From contig PKUM01000295.1 in assembly GCA_002868855.1 (NCBI GenBank), positions 1 through 47,411 of the forward strand: a DNA stretch of 47,411 nucleotides, read 5' to 3'. Source of the stretch: Chromatiales bacterium (GTDB lineage Bacteria > Pseudomonadota > Gammaproteobacteria > Steroidobacterales > BM003). The notes beneath the pieces were generated by a model, which had not been told where the DNA came from, searched no databases, and worked only from the letters and a program-made list of their open reading frames with translations. Positions within the stretch are counted from its first letter, which is position 1. The number at the start of each line of letters is the position of its first letter. This document shows positions 17,521-25,833 of the stretch, one piece after another. The position numbers and the translations under genes are program-made.

Positions 17521-18858
17521 GTGGCGAATTCGATAAACACCGATGCTGCCGCCAGGCCGCGGGGCGCAGCGTCGCTGGACTATTTGTCCGGTTTCGGAAA
17601 CGAGCACAGCTCAGAGGCGCTCGAAGGCGCGTTGCCGATCGGTCAGTTTTCGCCGCAACGCTGTCCCTATGGCCTGTACGCCGAGAAATTCAGCACGACG
17701 GCATTTACGGCGCCACGGTCGGCTAATCGGCGTACCTGGTTTTACCGGATTCGCCCGTCGGTCGTTCAGGGCGAATTCGAACCGCTGGAATCCAATCTTT
17801 TGCGCACCGGCTATGCGGCCGATGCAGCCATGCCGCCAAACCAGTTGCGCTGGGATCCATTCGCGATCCCCGAGGCGCCGCGTGATTTTGTCGATGGGCT
17901 GGTGACGCTCGCGGCAAACGGCGACGCACTTGCGCAGGTCGGCATCGGTATCCACATGTATCTTGCCACCAGCTCGATGGAATCGCGTTTTTTTTATTGC
18001 GCCGACGGTGAGTTGTTGTTGTTGCCGCAGCAGGGCCGAATCAGGTTGCACACCGAGTGTGGGATTCTGGATTGCGAGCCCGGGGAAATCGCGGTCGTCC
18101 CGCGAGGTATGAAATTTCGCGTCGTCCTGCGTGACGGTGCGAGCCGCGGCTACGTCTGCGAGAACTACGGCGCGCCGTTGCAACTGCCCGAGCGCGGCCC
18201 GGTGGGTTCGGACGGCTATGCTAACGATCGCGACTTCCTGGCGCCGGTGGCGGCATTCGATGAACGGGAGGGAGATTTTCACCTGCTGTGCAAATTTGCC
18301 GGCAGATTGTATGCGGCACCGCTGTCGCACTCTCCGCTGGATGTCGTTGCCTGGGTCGGCAACTCGGTACCTTACAAGTACGATTTGCGGCGCTTCAATG
18401 CGCTAAACACAGTGAGCTATGATCATCCCGACCCATCAATTTTTACCGTGCTGACATCGCCATCGGACACCCCAGGCACGGCCAATGTCGACTTTGTGAT
18501 TTTTCCGCCGCGCTGGATGGTGGCGGAAAACACTTTCCGGCCGCCGTGGTATCACCGCAATGTGATGAGTGAGTTTATGGGGCTTCTTTATGGCGTTTAT
18601 GATGCCAAACCCGGAGGGTTCAGCGCGGGTGGCGCGAGTCTGCACAATTGCATGTCTGCGCACGGCCCCGACCTGGAGGCGTTCGAGGGCGCGTCGCATT
18701 GCGAGCTCGCCCCGGAACGCTACGAGGACACGATGGCATTTATGCTGGAGTCGCGTTACATGATTCAGCCGACACCTTTTGCAATGCAGGCGCACGAGTT
18801 GCAACAGGACTATCTGCGTTGCTGGGACGGTCTCACCAGTCGTTTCAGCGGCTCCTAG
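17521..18858 (+). CDS. hmgA: Homogentisate 1,2-dioxygenase
   Basis: The Fe(II) ring-cleaving dioxygenase converting homogentisate plus O2 to maleylacetoacetate; 445 residues. Iron ligands are visible by alignment to the well-known motif: H345 and E351 in [13 protein letters not shown], and H381 in [12 protein letters not shown]. The N-terminal [19 protein letters not shown] is diagnostic. I start it at GTG 17521 because GGAGGAG sits eight bases upstream and the length then fits the family. A TTG at 17476 abutting the previous stop is possible but adds an unconserved tail. It forms an operon with the FAH gene. Neither maleylacetoacetate isomerase nor hydroxyphenylpyruvate dioxygenase is nearby. 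Confidence 0.96.
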   Translation: MANSINTDAAARPRGAASLDYLSGFGNEHSSEALEGALPIGQFSPQRCPYGLYAEKFSTTAFTAPRSANRRTWFYRIRPSVVQGEFEPLESNLLRTGYAADAAMPPNQLRWDPFAIPEAPRDFVDGLVTLAANGDALAQVGIGIHMYLATSSMESRFFYCADGELLLLPQQGRIRLHTECGILDCEPGEIAVVPRGMKFRVVLRDGASRGYVCENYGAPLQLPERGPVGSDGYANDRDFLAPVAAFDEREGDFHLLCKFAGRLYAAPLSHSPLDVVAWVGNSVPYKYDLRRFNALNTVSYDHPDPSIFTVLTSPSDTPGTANVDFVIFPPRWMVAENTFRPPWYHRNVMSEFMGLLYGVYDAKPGGFSAGGASLHNCMSAHGPDLEAFEGASHCELAPERYEDTMAFMLESRYMIQPTPFAMQAHELQQDYLRCWDGLTSRFSGS

Positions 18859-18956
18859 AATGCGACCTGCAGCCGGCGCAAATTGAGGCTGCACCGCGAA
18901 TTCAGGGCCGACTATTGATAGCGTAGCCGTGAACCGGTGCCGGGGTGCTGCCTGGC

Positions 18957-19958
18957 CTAACCCCAGCGCGGCCGATAACTGTCCAGAACCTCGATATAGT
19001 TGGTCCGCTCGAATGCCTCGACATCGGGCAGATTCTTGCGGCTCATCGTTCCGCGCATGGCCTCGATGCTCGCAAACCCCATCCGCTGCATCCACTCTGT
19101 AAGACCTTCATGCAGGCTTGCTATGTACTCCGGACCGAGGCGCAGCAGGGCCGAGGTCGTCATGACCACGTCGGCTCCGGCGAGCAAGTACTTGATCACC
19201 TCGGCGGAGCTGTTAACGCCACTGCTCGCGGCGATCGACGCGTCGATTTGATCGGAGAGCAGCGAAATCCAGAACAGTCCCGGCCGAATGTCGACCGGCC
19301 GGCTCAGGTCCAGAACCGGTGATACCGCGAGCTTCTCGATATCGAAATCGGGTTGATAGAAACGGTTGAACAACACCACGCCATCGGCGCCGGCATCGAC
19401 CAGTTGCCGAATCATGTTTGCAGGTGCGCTGAAAAAAGGAGCGATCTTTACGGCTACCGGAATCGACACCGCGCTTTTTACTGAGCGTAAGACCTCGATA
19501 TAACGCTGCTCAACCGTGGTTCCGGTTTCGTTCGGGTCCGTGGCGATATAGAAAATGTTCAATTCGATCGCTACTGCACCGGCTGCTTCTATATTGGTTG
19601 CAAATTCGACCCAGCCAGCGGCGGAAACGCCGTTGAGGCTGGCTATCACTGGGATGTCGACGCCTGTGATAGCGGAATCGATCAGCTCGAGATAGCGGTC
19701 CGAGCATCGATCGGCAGCATCGGATTCGGGAAAATAATTCAGTGCTTCCGCAAAGCTTTCTGCGCCGGCCTCCATCAGGTGCCGGTATGCAGCCTGTTCC
19801 TGCAGAATCTGTTCCTCGAACAGCGATGGCAGAACCACCGCAGCCGCACCATGATCTTCGAGCTGGCGGATGCTATCGAGCGTGCGCGTCAATGGCGAAG
19901 CGGAAGCGACGATCGGGTGGGGCAGGGCCAGACCCATGTACCGCGTGCTCATGTTCAT
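18957..19958 (-). CDS. Dihydroorotate dehydrogenase-like flavoprotein linked to PFOR
   Basis: A 333-residue TIM-barrel protein of the FMN-dependent dihydroorotate dehydrogenase superfamily. It begins like PyrD (MGLALPHPIVASASPLTRT) and keeps barrel elements such as IPVIASLNGVSAAGWVEFA, IPVAVKIAPFF and GADGVVLFNRF. It differs from true PyrD in the substrate loops, and its gene overlaps nifJ by four bases, an association known in many bacteria. It is therefore unlikely to make pyrimidines and may exchange electrons with the PFOR or ferredoxin pool (inference). GGAGAG precedes the ATG at 19958. It is the last gene of the operon. Confidence 0.88.
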   Translation of the reverse strand: MNMSTRYMGLALPHPIVASASPLTRTLDSIRQLEDHGAAAVVLPSLFEEQILQEQAAYRHLMEAGAESFAEALNYFPESDAADRCSDRYLELIDSAITGVDIPVIASLNGVSAAGWVEFATNIEAAGAVAIELNIFYIATDPNETGTTVEQRYIEVLRSVKSAVSIPVAVKIAPFFSAPANMIRQLVDAGADGVVLFNRFYQPDFDIEKLAVSPVLDLSRPVDIRPGLFWISLLSDQIDASIAASSGVNSSAEVIKYLLAGADVVMTTSALLRLGPEYIASLHEGLTEWMQRMGFASIEAMRGTMSRKNLPDVEAFERTNYIEVLDSYRPRWG

Positions 19959-22900
19959 CGAGACTCTCCCTGTGCCATGGTGTCCTTTGCGGTATGTCCG
20001 TACGGATTGCCGGCGACGCCGTGCGCCGCCATGTTTTCGTAGATCTTCCAGTGTGAGTCGACCTGGGCCTGGGCCATTTCCATCAGCCGGGCGGCCTCCT
20101 GCGGGTGGGTCAGGTCGAGGATCCGGTAACGCGCTTCGTTATACGCATAGTCGCGCACGGTAACGGTCGGGCGGCGTGAGTCGAGCAGGAACGGGTTGTG
20201 ACCGGATTCACGCAGCAACGGGTTATAGCGCAGCAGCGGCCAGTGGCCGCAATCCACGGCGAGTTTTTGCTGTTGCAGGCCCTTCTCCATGTTGATGCCA
20301 TGTGCAATACAGTGGCTGTACGCGAGAATCAGCGAAGGGCCCGGGTAGCGCTCGGCTTCGCGGAAGGCCAGCAGGGTCTGTTGCGGATTCGCGCCGAGTG
20401 CGACTCGCGCTACGTACACATTGCCATAAGCGATCGCCTGCAACGCCAGGTCCTTTTTGGCGACCGCCTTGCCTCCCGCGGCAAATTTCGCCACGGCGCC
20501 GAGCGGCGTCGCCTTCGACATCTGGCCGCCTGTATTCGAATAGACTTCGGTGTCGAGAACCAGAACGTTTACGTCGCGGTCCATTGAGAGGACGTGGTCG
20601 AGGCCGCCGTATCCGATGTCATAGGCCCAGCCGTCGCCCCCGACCAGCCAGATGCTGCGGCGGACCAGGTGTGCGGCCACGGAAGCGAGGCGTCGCGCGC
20701 GCTCGTCGTCCAGCCCTTCGAGGCGCGAGACCAGTTGATCGATCCTATTGCGCTGCACACGGATCTCGCGTTCCTCGTCCTGGCGGGCATCGAGGATCTC
20801 AGCGGCCAGCGTGCGCCCGACTTCGTCACCCAGTTCGCTCAGAAGTTGTCGCGCCAGCCGGTTGTGCTGATCGGCCGAGAGCCGGAAGCCGAGGCCGAAT
20901 TCGGCGTTGTCCTCGAACAGCGAGTTTGACCATGCCGGCCCACGCCCTTCCTGATTCTTGCTCCATGGTGTAGTTGGCAAATTGCCGCCGTAGATCGACG
21001 AGCATCCCGTTGCGTTGGCGATGATCGCTCGATCGCCGAAAAGCTGTGACAGGAGTTTCAGATAAGGCGTCTCACCGCAGCCCGCACATGCACCTGGAAA
21101 CTCGAACAGCGGTGGCAGGTATTGCACCCCATGCACGTTGCCGAAGTCCACGTTGGCGCGGTCGGTATCGGGAAGCTGCTCGAAGAACCTGATATGGCTT
21201 CTGCCATTCGCCATGTCTTTCGCTTTCTCGCGCATATTGATCGCGCGTTCTCCTGGACGTTCGACGCTACGGGTCGGGCATGCGTCGACACAGAGCGAGC
21301 AGCCGGTGCAGTCCTCAGCGTAGATTTGCAGCGAGTAGCTGGTGTCGGGAAAACCGCGCGCGTTGAGCGGAGCACTGAGAAAACCGGCGGGCGCGGTTTC
21401 CAGACGGGCACGGTCGAAAAACTTGGCGCGGATCACGCCGTGCGGGCAAACGAAACTGCACTGGCCGCACTGAATGCAGAGATCGGGATCCCATTGCGGC
21501 ACGAAGCGCGCGATGTTGCGCTTTTCCCAGGCAGCAGTCGCGGTCGGGTAGGTGCCGTCCGGAGGCAATGCGCTGACCGGCAGTTGTTCGCCGCGACCGG
21601 CCATGATCGGCCCGGTGACCCGTCGCACAAACTCGGGAGCACTGTCTGGAACAGGCGGAGCGATATCGGATGTCGCGTCGGCGGTGTCCGGTACCGCCAG
21701 TTCGCTGAGCCCGGCCAACGCGGCATCGACGGCGGCGTGATTCCGGGCGACTATGTCCTTGCCTTTCAAGGCATAGGTCTTGTCGATCGCGTCCTTGATC
21801 TCGGCGACCGCGACCGCCGCGGGCATTACGTCGGCAATTGCAAAAAAGCAGGTTTGCATGATGGTATTGATGCGTTGGCCGAGATTGTGTTCACGCGCGA
21901 CACGATAGGCATCGATGGCGAATACGCGCGCCGATTTGTCGACGATGGCCTGCTGCACCGAACGCGGCAGCCGCTGCCATACCTCTTCCGGCGCAATAGC
22001 CGTATTGAGCAACAGGCAGCCTCCGTCACGCAGGCGCGAGACGACATCGAATTGCCACAGAAACTCAAACTGGTGACAACCGATAAAGTCGGCGCAATCG
22101 ATCAGGTAGCTTGCCGCAATCGGTCGTTTGCCGAATCGCAGATACGACACCGTCTGCGACCCGGACTTTTTCGAGTCATAGACAAAATAGGCCTGCGCAT
22201 AGGTGCCCGGCTGTTTGCCTAGTATCTTGATCGAATTCTTGTTGGCGCCAACCGTGCCATCGGCGCCCAATCCATGGAAAATCGCCCGGTAGGTGTCGTC
22301 TGGCTCGATGTCGAACCCGGATTCGACGAACAGACTGGAATCGGATACGTCGTCATTAATGCCGACTGTGAAGTGGGTGCGCGGCGTTTCGCTCGCGAGA
22401 TTGTCGAGCACGGCTTTGACCATCGCCGGTGTGAATTCCTTCGATGACAGTCCATACCGGCCACCGACTATCCGGATATCGGTCGGTTGGGAGTTGTGCT
22501 CGGCCATCGCCGCCACCACGTCGAGATACAGTGGTTCGCCGCAGGAGCCGGGCTCCTTGGTGCGGTCGAGCACTGCGATCCGGCGCACGGTAGAAGGCAA
22601 TGCGGCGGTTAGCGAGCGGGCGCAGAATGGGCGATACAATCGAACCTGCAACGCACCGACGCGCTCACCCCTGGCGGCCAGGCAGTTGACGGTCTCGCGC
22701 GCGGTTTCGGCCCCGGAGCCCATGAGGATGACGATACGCTCTGCCGCGGGATGGCCGTGGTAATCGAACAGCCTGTAGTGTCGTCCGGTTAGTGCCGCGA
22801 GCGCCTCCATGTTCGAGCGAACGATTTCGGGCACCGCGACGTAATAGGGATTTGCCGCCTCGCGCGCCTGGAAATACACATCCGGATTCTGGGCGGTGCC

Positions 22901-23560
22901 ACGAATTACCGGATGCTCCGGCGACAGGGCGCGACGGCGATGCTCGAATATCAATGCCTCCGGGATCAACGCACGCACGTGCTCGGGGCCGATTAGCCGC
23001 AGCGTATTGATTTCATGCGAAGTCCGAAAACCATCGAAAAAATGTATGAACGGAATGCGCGCGGCCAGGGTGGAGGCGTGCGCGATCAGGGCGAAGTCCT
23101 GTGCTTCCTGGACCGAACCCGATACCAGTTGCGCGAATCCGGTCGCGCGGGTTGCCATTACGTCCTGATGATCTCCGAAGATCGACAGGGCCTGCGCCGC
23201 CAGCGAGCGGGCCGCGACATGAAAGACGGCAGGTGTCAGTTCGCCCGCAATCTTGTACATGTTGGGGATCATCAGCAGCAAGCCCTGCGATGCGGTGAAG
23301 GTCGTGCACAGCGCACCGGTTTGAAGCGCGCCGTGAACCGCTCCCGCGGCACCTGCCTCACTTTGCATTTCCACAACGGAGGGACGATCACCCCAGGCAT
23401 TGGACTTGGCCTGGTTGGACCACTGATCAGCGAGTTCGCCCATCGGTGAAGACGGCGTGATCGGGTAGATCACGCATATATCGCTGCACTGGTAGGCAAT
23501 CCTGGCGACGGCTTCGTTACCGTCGATAGTGGCGATGCGGGCCGGTGTTTCACTCTGCAT
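19955..23560 (-). CDS. nifJ: Pyruvate:ferredoxin (flavodoxin) oxidoreductase
   Basis: A single-chain PFOR of 1201 residues that oxidatively decarboxylates pyruvate to acetyl-CoA and reduces ferredoxin or flavodoxin. Domains in order: the pyrimidine-binding N-terminus with IYPITPSSPMGELADQW, the transketolase C-like domain, and the gamma domain around 400-600. Next is a ferredoxin domain with two [4Fe-4S] motifs, CIQCGQCSFVCP near 700 and CTGCSLCVDACP near 753. The proximal cluster motif GACAGCGETP is near 827, and the thiamine site GGDGWAYDIGYGGLDHVL near 973 is followed by DTEVYSNTGGQMSKATP. All key elements are present. It overlaps both neighbours, marking a three-gene operon. The enzyme is usually oxygen-sensitive, which contrasts with the aerobic enzymes nearby. 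Confidence 0.96.
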   Translation of the reverse strand: MQSETPARIATIDGNEAVARIAYQCSDICVIYPITPSSPMGELADQWSNQAKSNAWGDRPSVVEMQSEAGAAGAVHGALQTGALCTTFTASQGLLLMIPNMYKIAGELTPAVFHVAARSLAAQALSIFGDHQDVMATRATGFAQLVSGSVQEAQDFALIAHASTLAARIPFIHFFDGFRTSHEINTLRLIGPEHVRALIPEALIFEHRRRALSPEHPVIRGTAQNPDVYFQAREAANPYYVAVPEIVRSNMEALAALTGRHYRLFDYHGHPAAERIVILMGSGAETARETVNCLAARGERVGALQVRLYRPFCARSLTAALPSTVRRIAVLDRTKEPGSCGEPLYLDVVAAMAEHNSQPTDIRIVGGRYGLSSKEFTPAMVKAVLDNLASETPRTHFTVGINDDVSDSSLFVESGFDIEPDDTYRAIFHGLGADGTVGANKNSIKILGKQPGTYAQAYFVYDSKKSGSQTVSYLRFGKRPIAASYLIDCADFIGCHQFEFLWQFDVVSRLRDGGCLLLNTAIAPEEVWQRLPRSVQQAIVDKSARVFAIDAYRVAREHNLGQRINTIMQTCFFAIADVMPAAVAVAEIKDAIDKTYALKGKDIVARNHAAVDAALAGLSELAVPDTADATSDIAPPVPDSAPEFVRRVTGPIMAGRGEQLPVSALPPDGTYPTATAAWEKRNIARFVPQWDPDLCIQCGQCSFVCPHGVIRAKFFDRARLETAPAGFLSAPLNARGFPDTSYSLQIYAEDCTGCSLCVDACPTRSVERPGERAINMREKAKDMANGRSHIRFFEQLPDTDRANVDFGNVHGVQYLPPLFEFPGACAGCGETPYLKLLSQLFGDRAIIANATGCSSIYGGNLPTTPWSKNQEGRGPAWSNSLFEDNAEFGLGFRLSADQHNRLARQLLSELGDEVGRTLAAEILDARQDEEREIRVQRNRIDQLVSRLEGLDDERARRLASVAAHLVRRSIWLVGGDGWAYDIGYGGLDHVLSMDRDVNVLVLDTEVYSNTGGQMSKATPLGAVAKFAAGGKAVAKKDLALQAIAYGNVYVARVALGANPQQTLLAFREAERYPGPSLILAYSHCIAHGINMEKGLQQQKLAVDCGHWPLLRYNPLLRESGHNPFLLDSRRPTVTVRDYAYNEARYRILDLTHPQEAARLMEMAQAQVDSHWKIYENMAAHGVAGNPYGHTAKDTMAQGESR

Positions 23561-25214
23561 GAGGCATTCCCGTGGCGCTGGCTGTCCCGGGCTCCGGAAT
23601 CAGGTCGATGGCATAACAGGGGCACTGCTCGAAACACACAGCGCAGCCGGTGCAGCGGCTGTAGTCGAACTTGTAGCGATGCCCGTGTCCGAGTTTGATC
23701 ACAGCGTCCTCCGGACAGGCGGCGAGGCAACCGTCGCACTCGAAGCAATTGCCGCAGGAAAAACAGCGTTGCGCCTCGTAGCGTGCCTGCGCGGCATCCA
23801 GCGAAGAAACGATTTCGTCGAACCCGCTGGTACGGCTTTCGCCTGAGAGCCGTCTTTCGTCCTGTTGCCGTGCATCGGTGTAGTAAGCGACCCGCAGTTT
23901 GTCGTGGGTGGCGAGCGGATGCGGCGGCGGTCTTTCGTACACGCTATTGCGCAAGTAGGCATCGATGTGGCGGGCTGCGTGTTTCCCATGTCCCACTGCG
24001 ACGGTCACTGTCCGCTCCGATGGCACCATGTCGCCACCGGCAAAAACGCCGCGACAACCGGTCATCATGTTGCTGTCGACAACGACGGTGCCGTCATAGC
24101 CGAACTCCAGTCCCGGCAGCGAGCGCAGGAATTCGGTGTCCGATTCCTGGCCAAGGGCGAGGATCAGTGCATCCGCCTCGAGGGTTTCGGTTTTGCCGGT
24201 CGGATGCGGTTTCCCGTGTTCGTCGAGCGCCATCACTTCAACGGTAAGCGTGGATTCGTCGATTGCGCGAATCGAGCGTAACCAGTTTATCTTGACGCCT
24301 TCCTCGAGAGCTTCGTCGGCCTCGAATTCATGCGCCGGCATGTGTGCCCGGTCGCGTCGGTAAATGATTAGCGCTTCCTCGGCACCGAGACGCTTGGCGA
24401 CGCGGGCGGCATCGATGGCAGTATTGCCGCCGCCGTATACCGCGACACGGCGTCCGAGTTTTGGCGCGGACTGATTCTTGACCCCCTTCAGAAAGCTTAC
24501 GGCGTCGAGGATACCGCTGGCATCGCGCGCCGGGATGTCGATTCGTTTTGCAAGATGGGCACCGACCGCAACAAACGCGGCGTCGAACTTGCCCTCCCGA
24601 ATTGCCTCGCGCAGATCGGCAACGGGATGTTCCAGCACGAATTTGACGCCGATATCCTGGATGCGTTTGACCTCGTGATCCAGCACGTCTCGTGGCAACC
24701 GGTATGCGGGAATTCCGAAGTGCATCATGCCGCCGGCAAGCGGCCCTGCCTCGCGGATCTCGACATCATGTCCAAGTCGGCGCAGGTGATACGCAGCCGA
24801 AAGACCGCTCGGTCCGCCGCCGACGATCAGCACGCGCTGTCCAGTATCGTTTTCCGGTGTAGGGAGTCTCCAGCGCTTCTCTATGGCGAGGTCCCCGATG
24901 TATCGCTCAACTGCGTGGATGCCGACGCTCTGGTCGACATGCTGCCGGTTGCACTGGTCTTCGCAGGGGTGATAGCAAACCCGGCCGTGAATGGCGGGCA
25001 ACGGATTGTCCGCAACCAGGATGCGCCAGGCCTGCTCGTAATCGCCCGCCTGCGCCTTGTCGAGCCATGCCTGAATGTTCTCGCCAGCGGGGCAGGCGTG
25101 ATTGCATGGAGGCTTGAGATCGACATAAACAGGGCGATGGCGCCGCAGCGCTCCGGCCAGGGCGTCGTGTTTCAAATCGGGTGCGGAAGTGAGATCGCGT
25201 TGTCGGGAGCGCAT
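23550..25214 (-). CDS. GltD-like NAD(P)H flavoprotein with C-terminal 2x[4Fe-4S] ferredoxin domain
   Basis: A 554-residue relative of the glutamate synthase small subunit and NfnB. An N-terminal Fe-S region (CNHACPAGENIQAWL and CYHPCEDQCNR) leads into an FAD site, VLIVGGGPSGLSAAYHL near 128. The NAD(P) site is AVYGGGNTAIDAARVAKR near 261. The C-terminus has two ferredoxin motifs, CFECDGCLAACPEDAV near 485 and CTGCAVCFEQCPCYAI near 525. There is no glutamate synthase large subunit here. It is the first gene of the PFOR operon and overlaps nifJ by 11 bases, so it most likely passes electrons between PFOR-reduced ferredoxin and NAD(P)(H). Direction and cofactor preference are inference. Confidence 0.9.
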   Translation of the reverse strand: MRSRQRDLTSAPDLKHDALAGALRRHRPVYVDLKPPCNHACPAGENIQAWLDKAQAGDYEQAWRILVADNPLPAIHGRVCYHPCEDQCNRQHVDQSVGIHAVERYIGDLAIEKRWRLPTPENDTGQRVLIVGGGPSGLSAAYHLRRLGHDVEIREAGPLAGGMMHFGIPAYRLPRDVLDHEVKRIQDIGVKFVLEHPVADLREAIREGKFDAAFVAVGAHLAKRIDIPARDASGILDAVSFLKGVKNQSAPKLGRRVAVYGGGNTAIDAARVAKRLGAEEALIIYRRDRAHMPAHEFEADEALEEGVKINWLRSIRAIDESTLTVEVMALDEHGKPHPTGKTETLEADALILALGQESDTEFLRSLPGLEFGYDGTVVVDSNMMTGCRGVFAGGDMVPSERTVTVAVGHGKHAARHIDAYLRNSVYERPPPHPLATHDKLRVAYYTDARQQDERRLSGESRTSGFDEIVSSLDAAQARYEAQRCFSCGNCFECDGCLAACPEDAVIKLGHGHRYKFDYSRCTGCAVCFEQCPCYAIDLIPEPGTASATGMPHAE

Positions 25215-25464
25215 CCGGGGTCACCATGCGTAGCGGGGTTTGTTGTCCGGCGCCGTTGACCGGTCGCGAATGGCACGACCGGGTTCGGCGTTCATGGCTT
25301 TTTGAATACGACATTTAACTGGCGGCCGGTATCGTGGCAATCCGCTATGGAGCGCTGGACGGCGCCTGGAACGGTATTGCGGTTGCGGTCAGGAGTCGCC
25401 TCTTCGGCGCCCGCGCGATGCAGCATTGGTTGTAATTGTATCTAAAGTAAAATATTGAAAGATA
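25215..25464. promoter_or_regulatory. AT-rich spacer between ygbA and the PFOR operon
   Basis: A 250-base spacer between two minus-strand operons. The part next to ygbA (25431-25464) is strikingly AT-rich compared with the rest of the window. It includes an AATAT-N6-ATATT inverted repeat (25451-25466, ending on the ygbA stop codon). It is the natural place for the end of the fdh-ygbA transcript and the promoter of the GltD-nifJ operon. I cannot assign a specific -10/-35 pair or a known regulator site. Confidence 0.35.
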
Positions 25465-25833
25465 TTATAAATTATTGTTTTTATTATTTTTATTTCTCCA
25501 TTCCAGCGGATGCGCAACGCGGCGGAAAGAGTCCAGGCTGTGTCTGAGGCTCAGCCACGGGTGGCGCAACGGCATGCGCGGTCCTGCGTAACGCATGATG
25601 TTCTTTGCCTGTTCGCGGCGCGCCCGTTTGTAGCAATGAATCGGGCAATTCGCGCAGGTGGGTTTTTCCTCCCCGTAGGGACACTTCGAAAGCCGCTGGC
25701 TGGCGTAGGCAAGAAATTCCTCGCAGTCGGGGCACGGCTGCTGCGTCGCCGACTCGTGATTTCCCGCGCAATAAATTTTTACCATTGCCTGCATCGTGCG
25801 GTACTCGCGCCGGATTCTGCCGAGCGTCTTCAT
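25465..25833 (-). CDS. ygbA: YgbA-like (nitrous oxide-stimulated promoter family) cysteine protein
   Basis: A 122-residue member of the family named for a nitrous-oxide-stimulated promoter, whose E. coli member YgbA belongs to the NO-responsive NsrR regulon. Recognisable segments are RIRREYRTMQAMVKIYC, PCPDCEEFLAYASQRL, CPYGEEKPTCANCPIHCYK and MRYAGPRMPLRHP. The spaced Cys residues suggest metal or Fe-S binding; the biochemical role is unknown. Its start overlaps the fdhA stop (ATGA), so it is translated with formate dehydrogenase, linking it to anaerobic or nitrosative conditions (inference). The last nine residues (NKNNKNNNL) are Asn/Lys low complexity encoded by AT-rich DNA, probably added by stop-codon drift. 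Confidence 0.9.
   Translation of the reverse strand: MKTLGRIRREYRTMQAMVKIYCAGNHESATQQPCPDCEEFLAYASQRLSKCPYGEEKPTCANCPIHCYKRARREQAKNIMRYAGPRMPLRHPWLSLRHSLDSFRRVAHPLEWRNKNNKNNNL

Noticed and set aside
21122-22222. 366-codon plus-strand frame
   Set aside because: Antisense to the ferredoxin and gamma-domain part of nifJ; no protein motif and no ribosome binding site.
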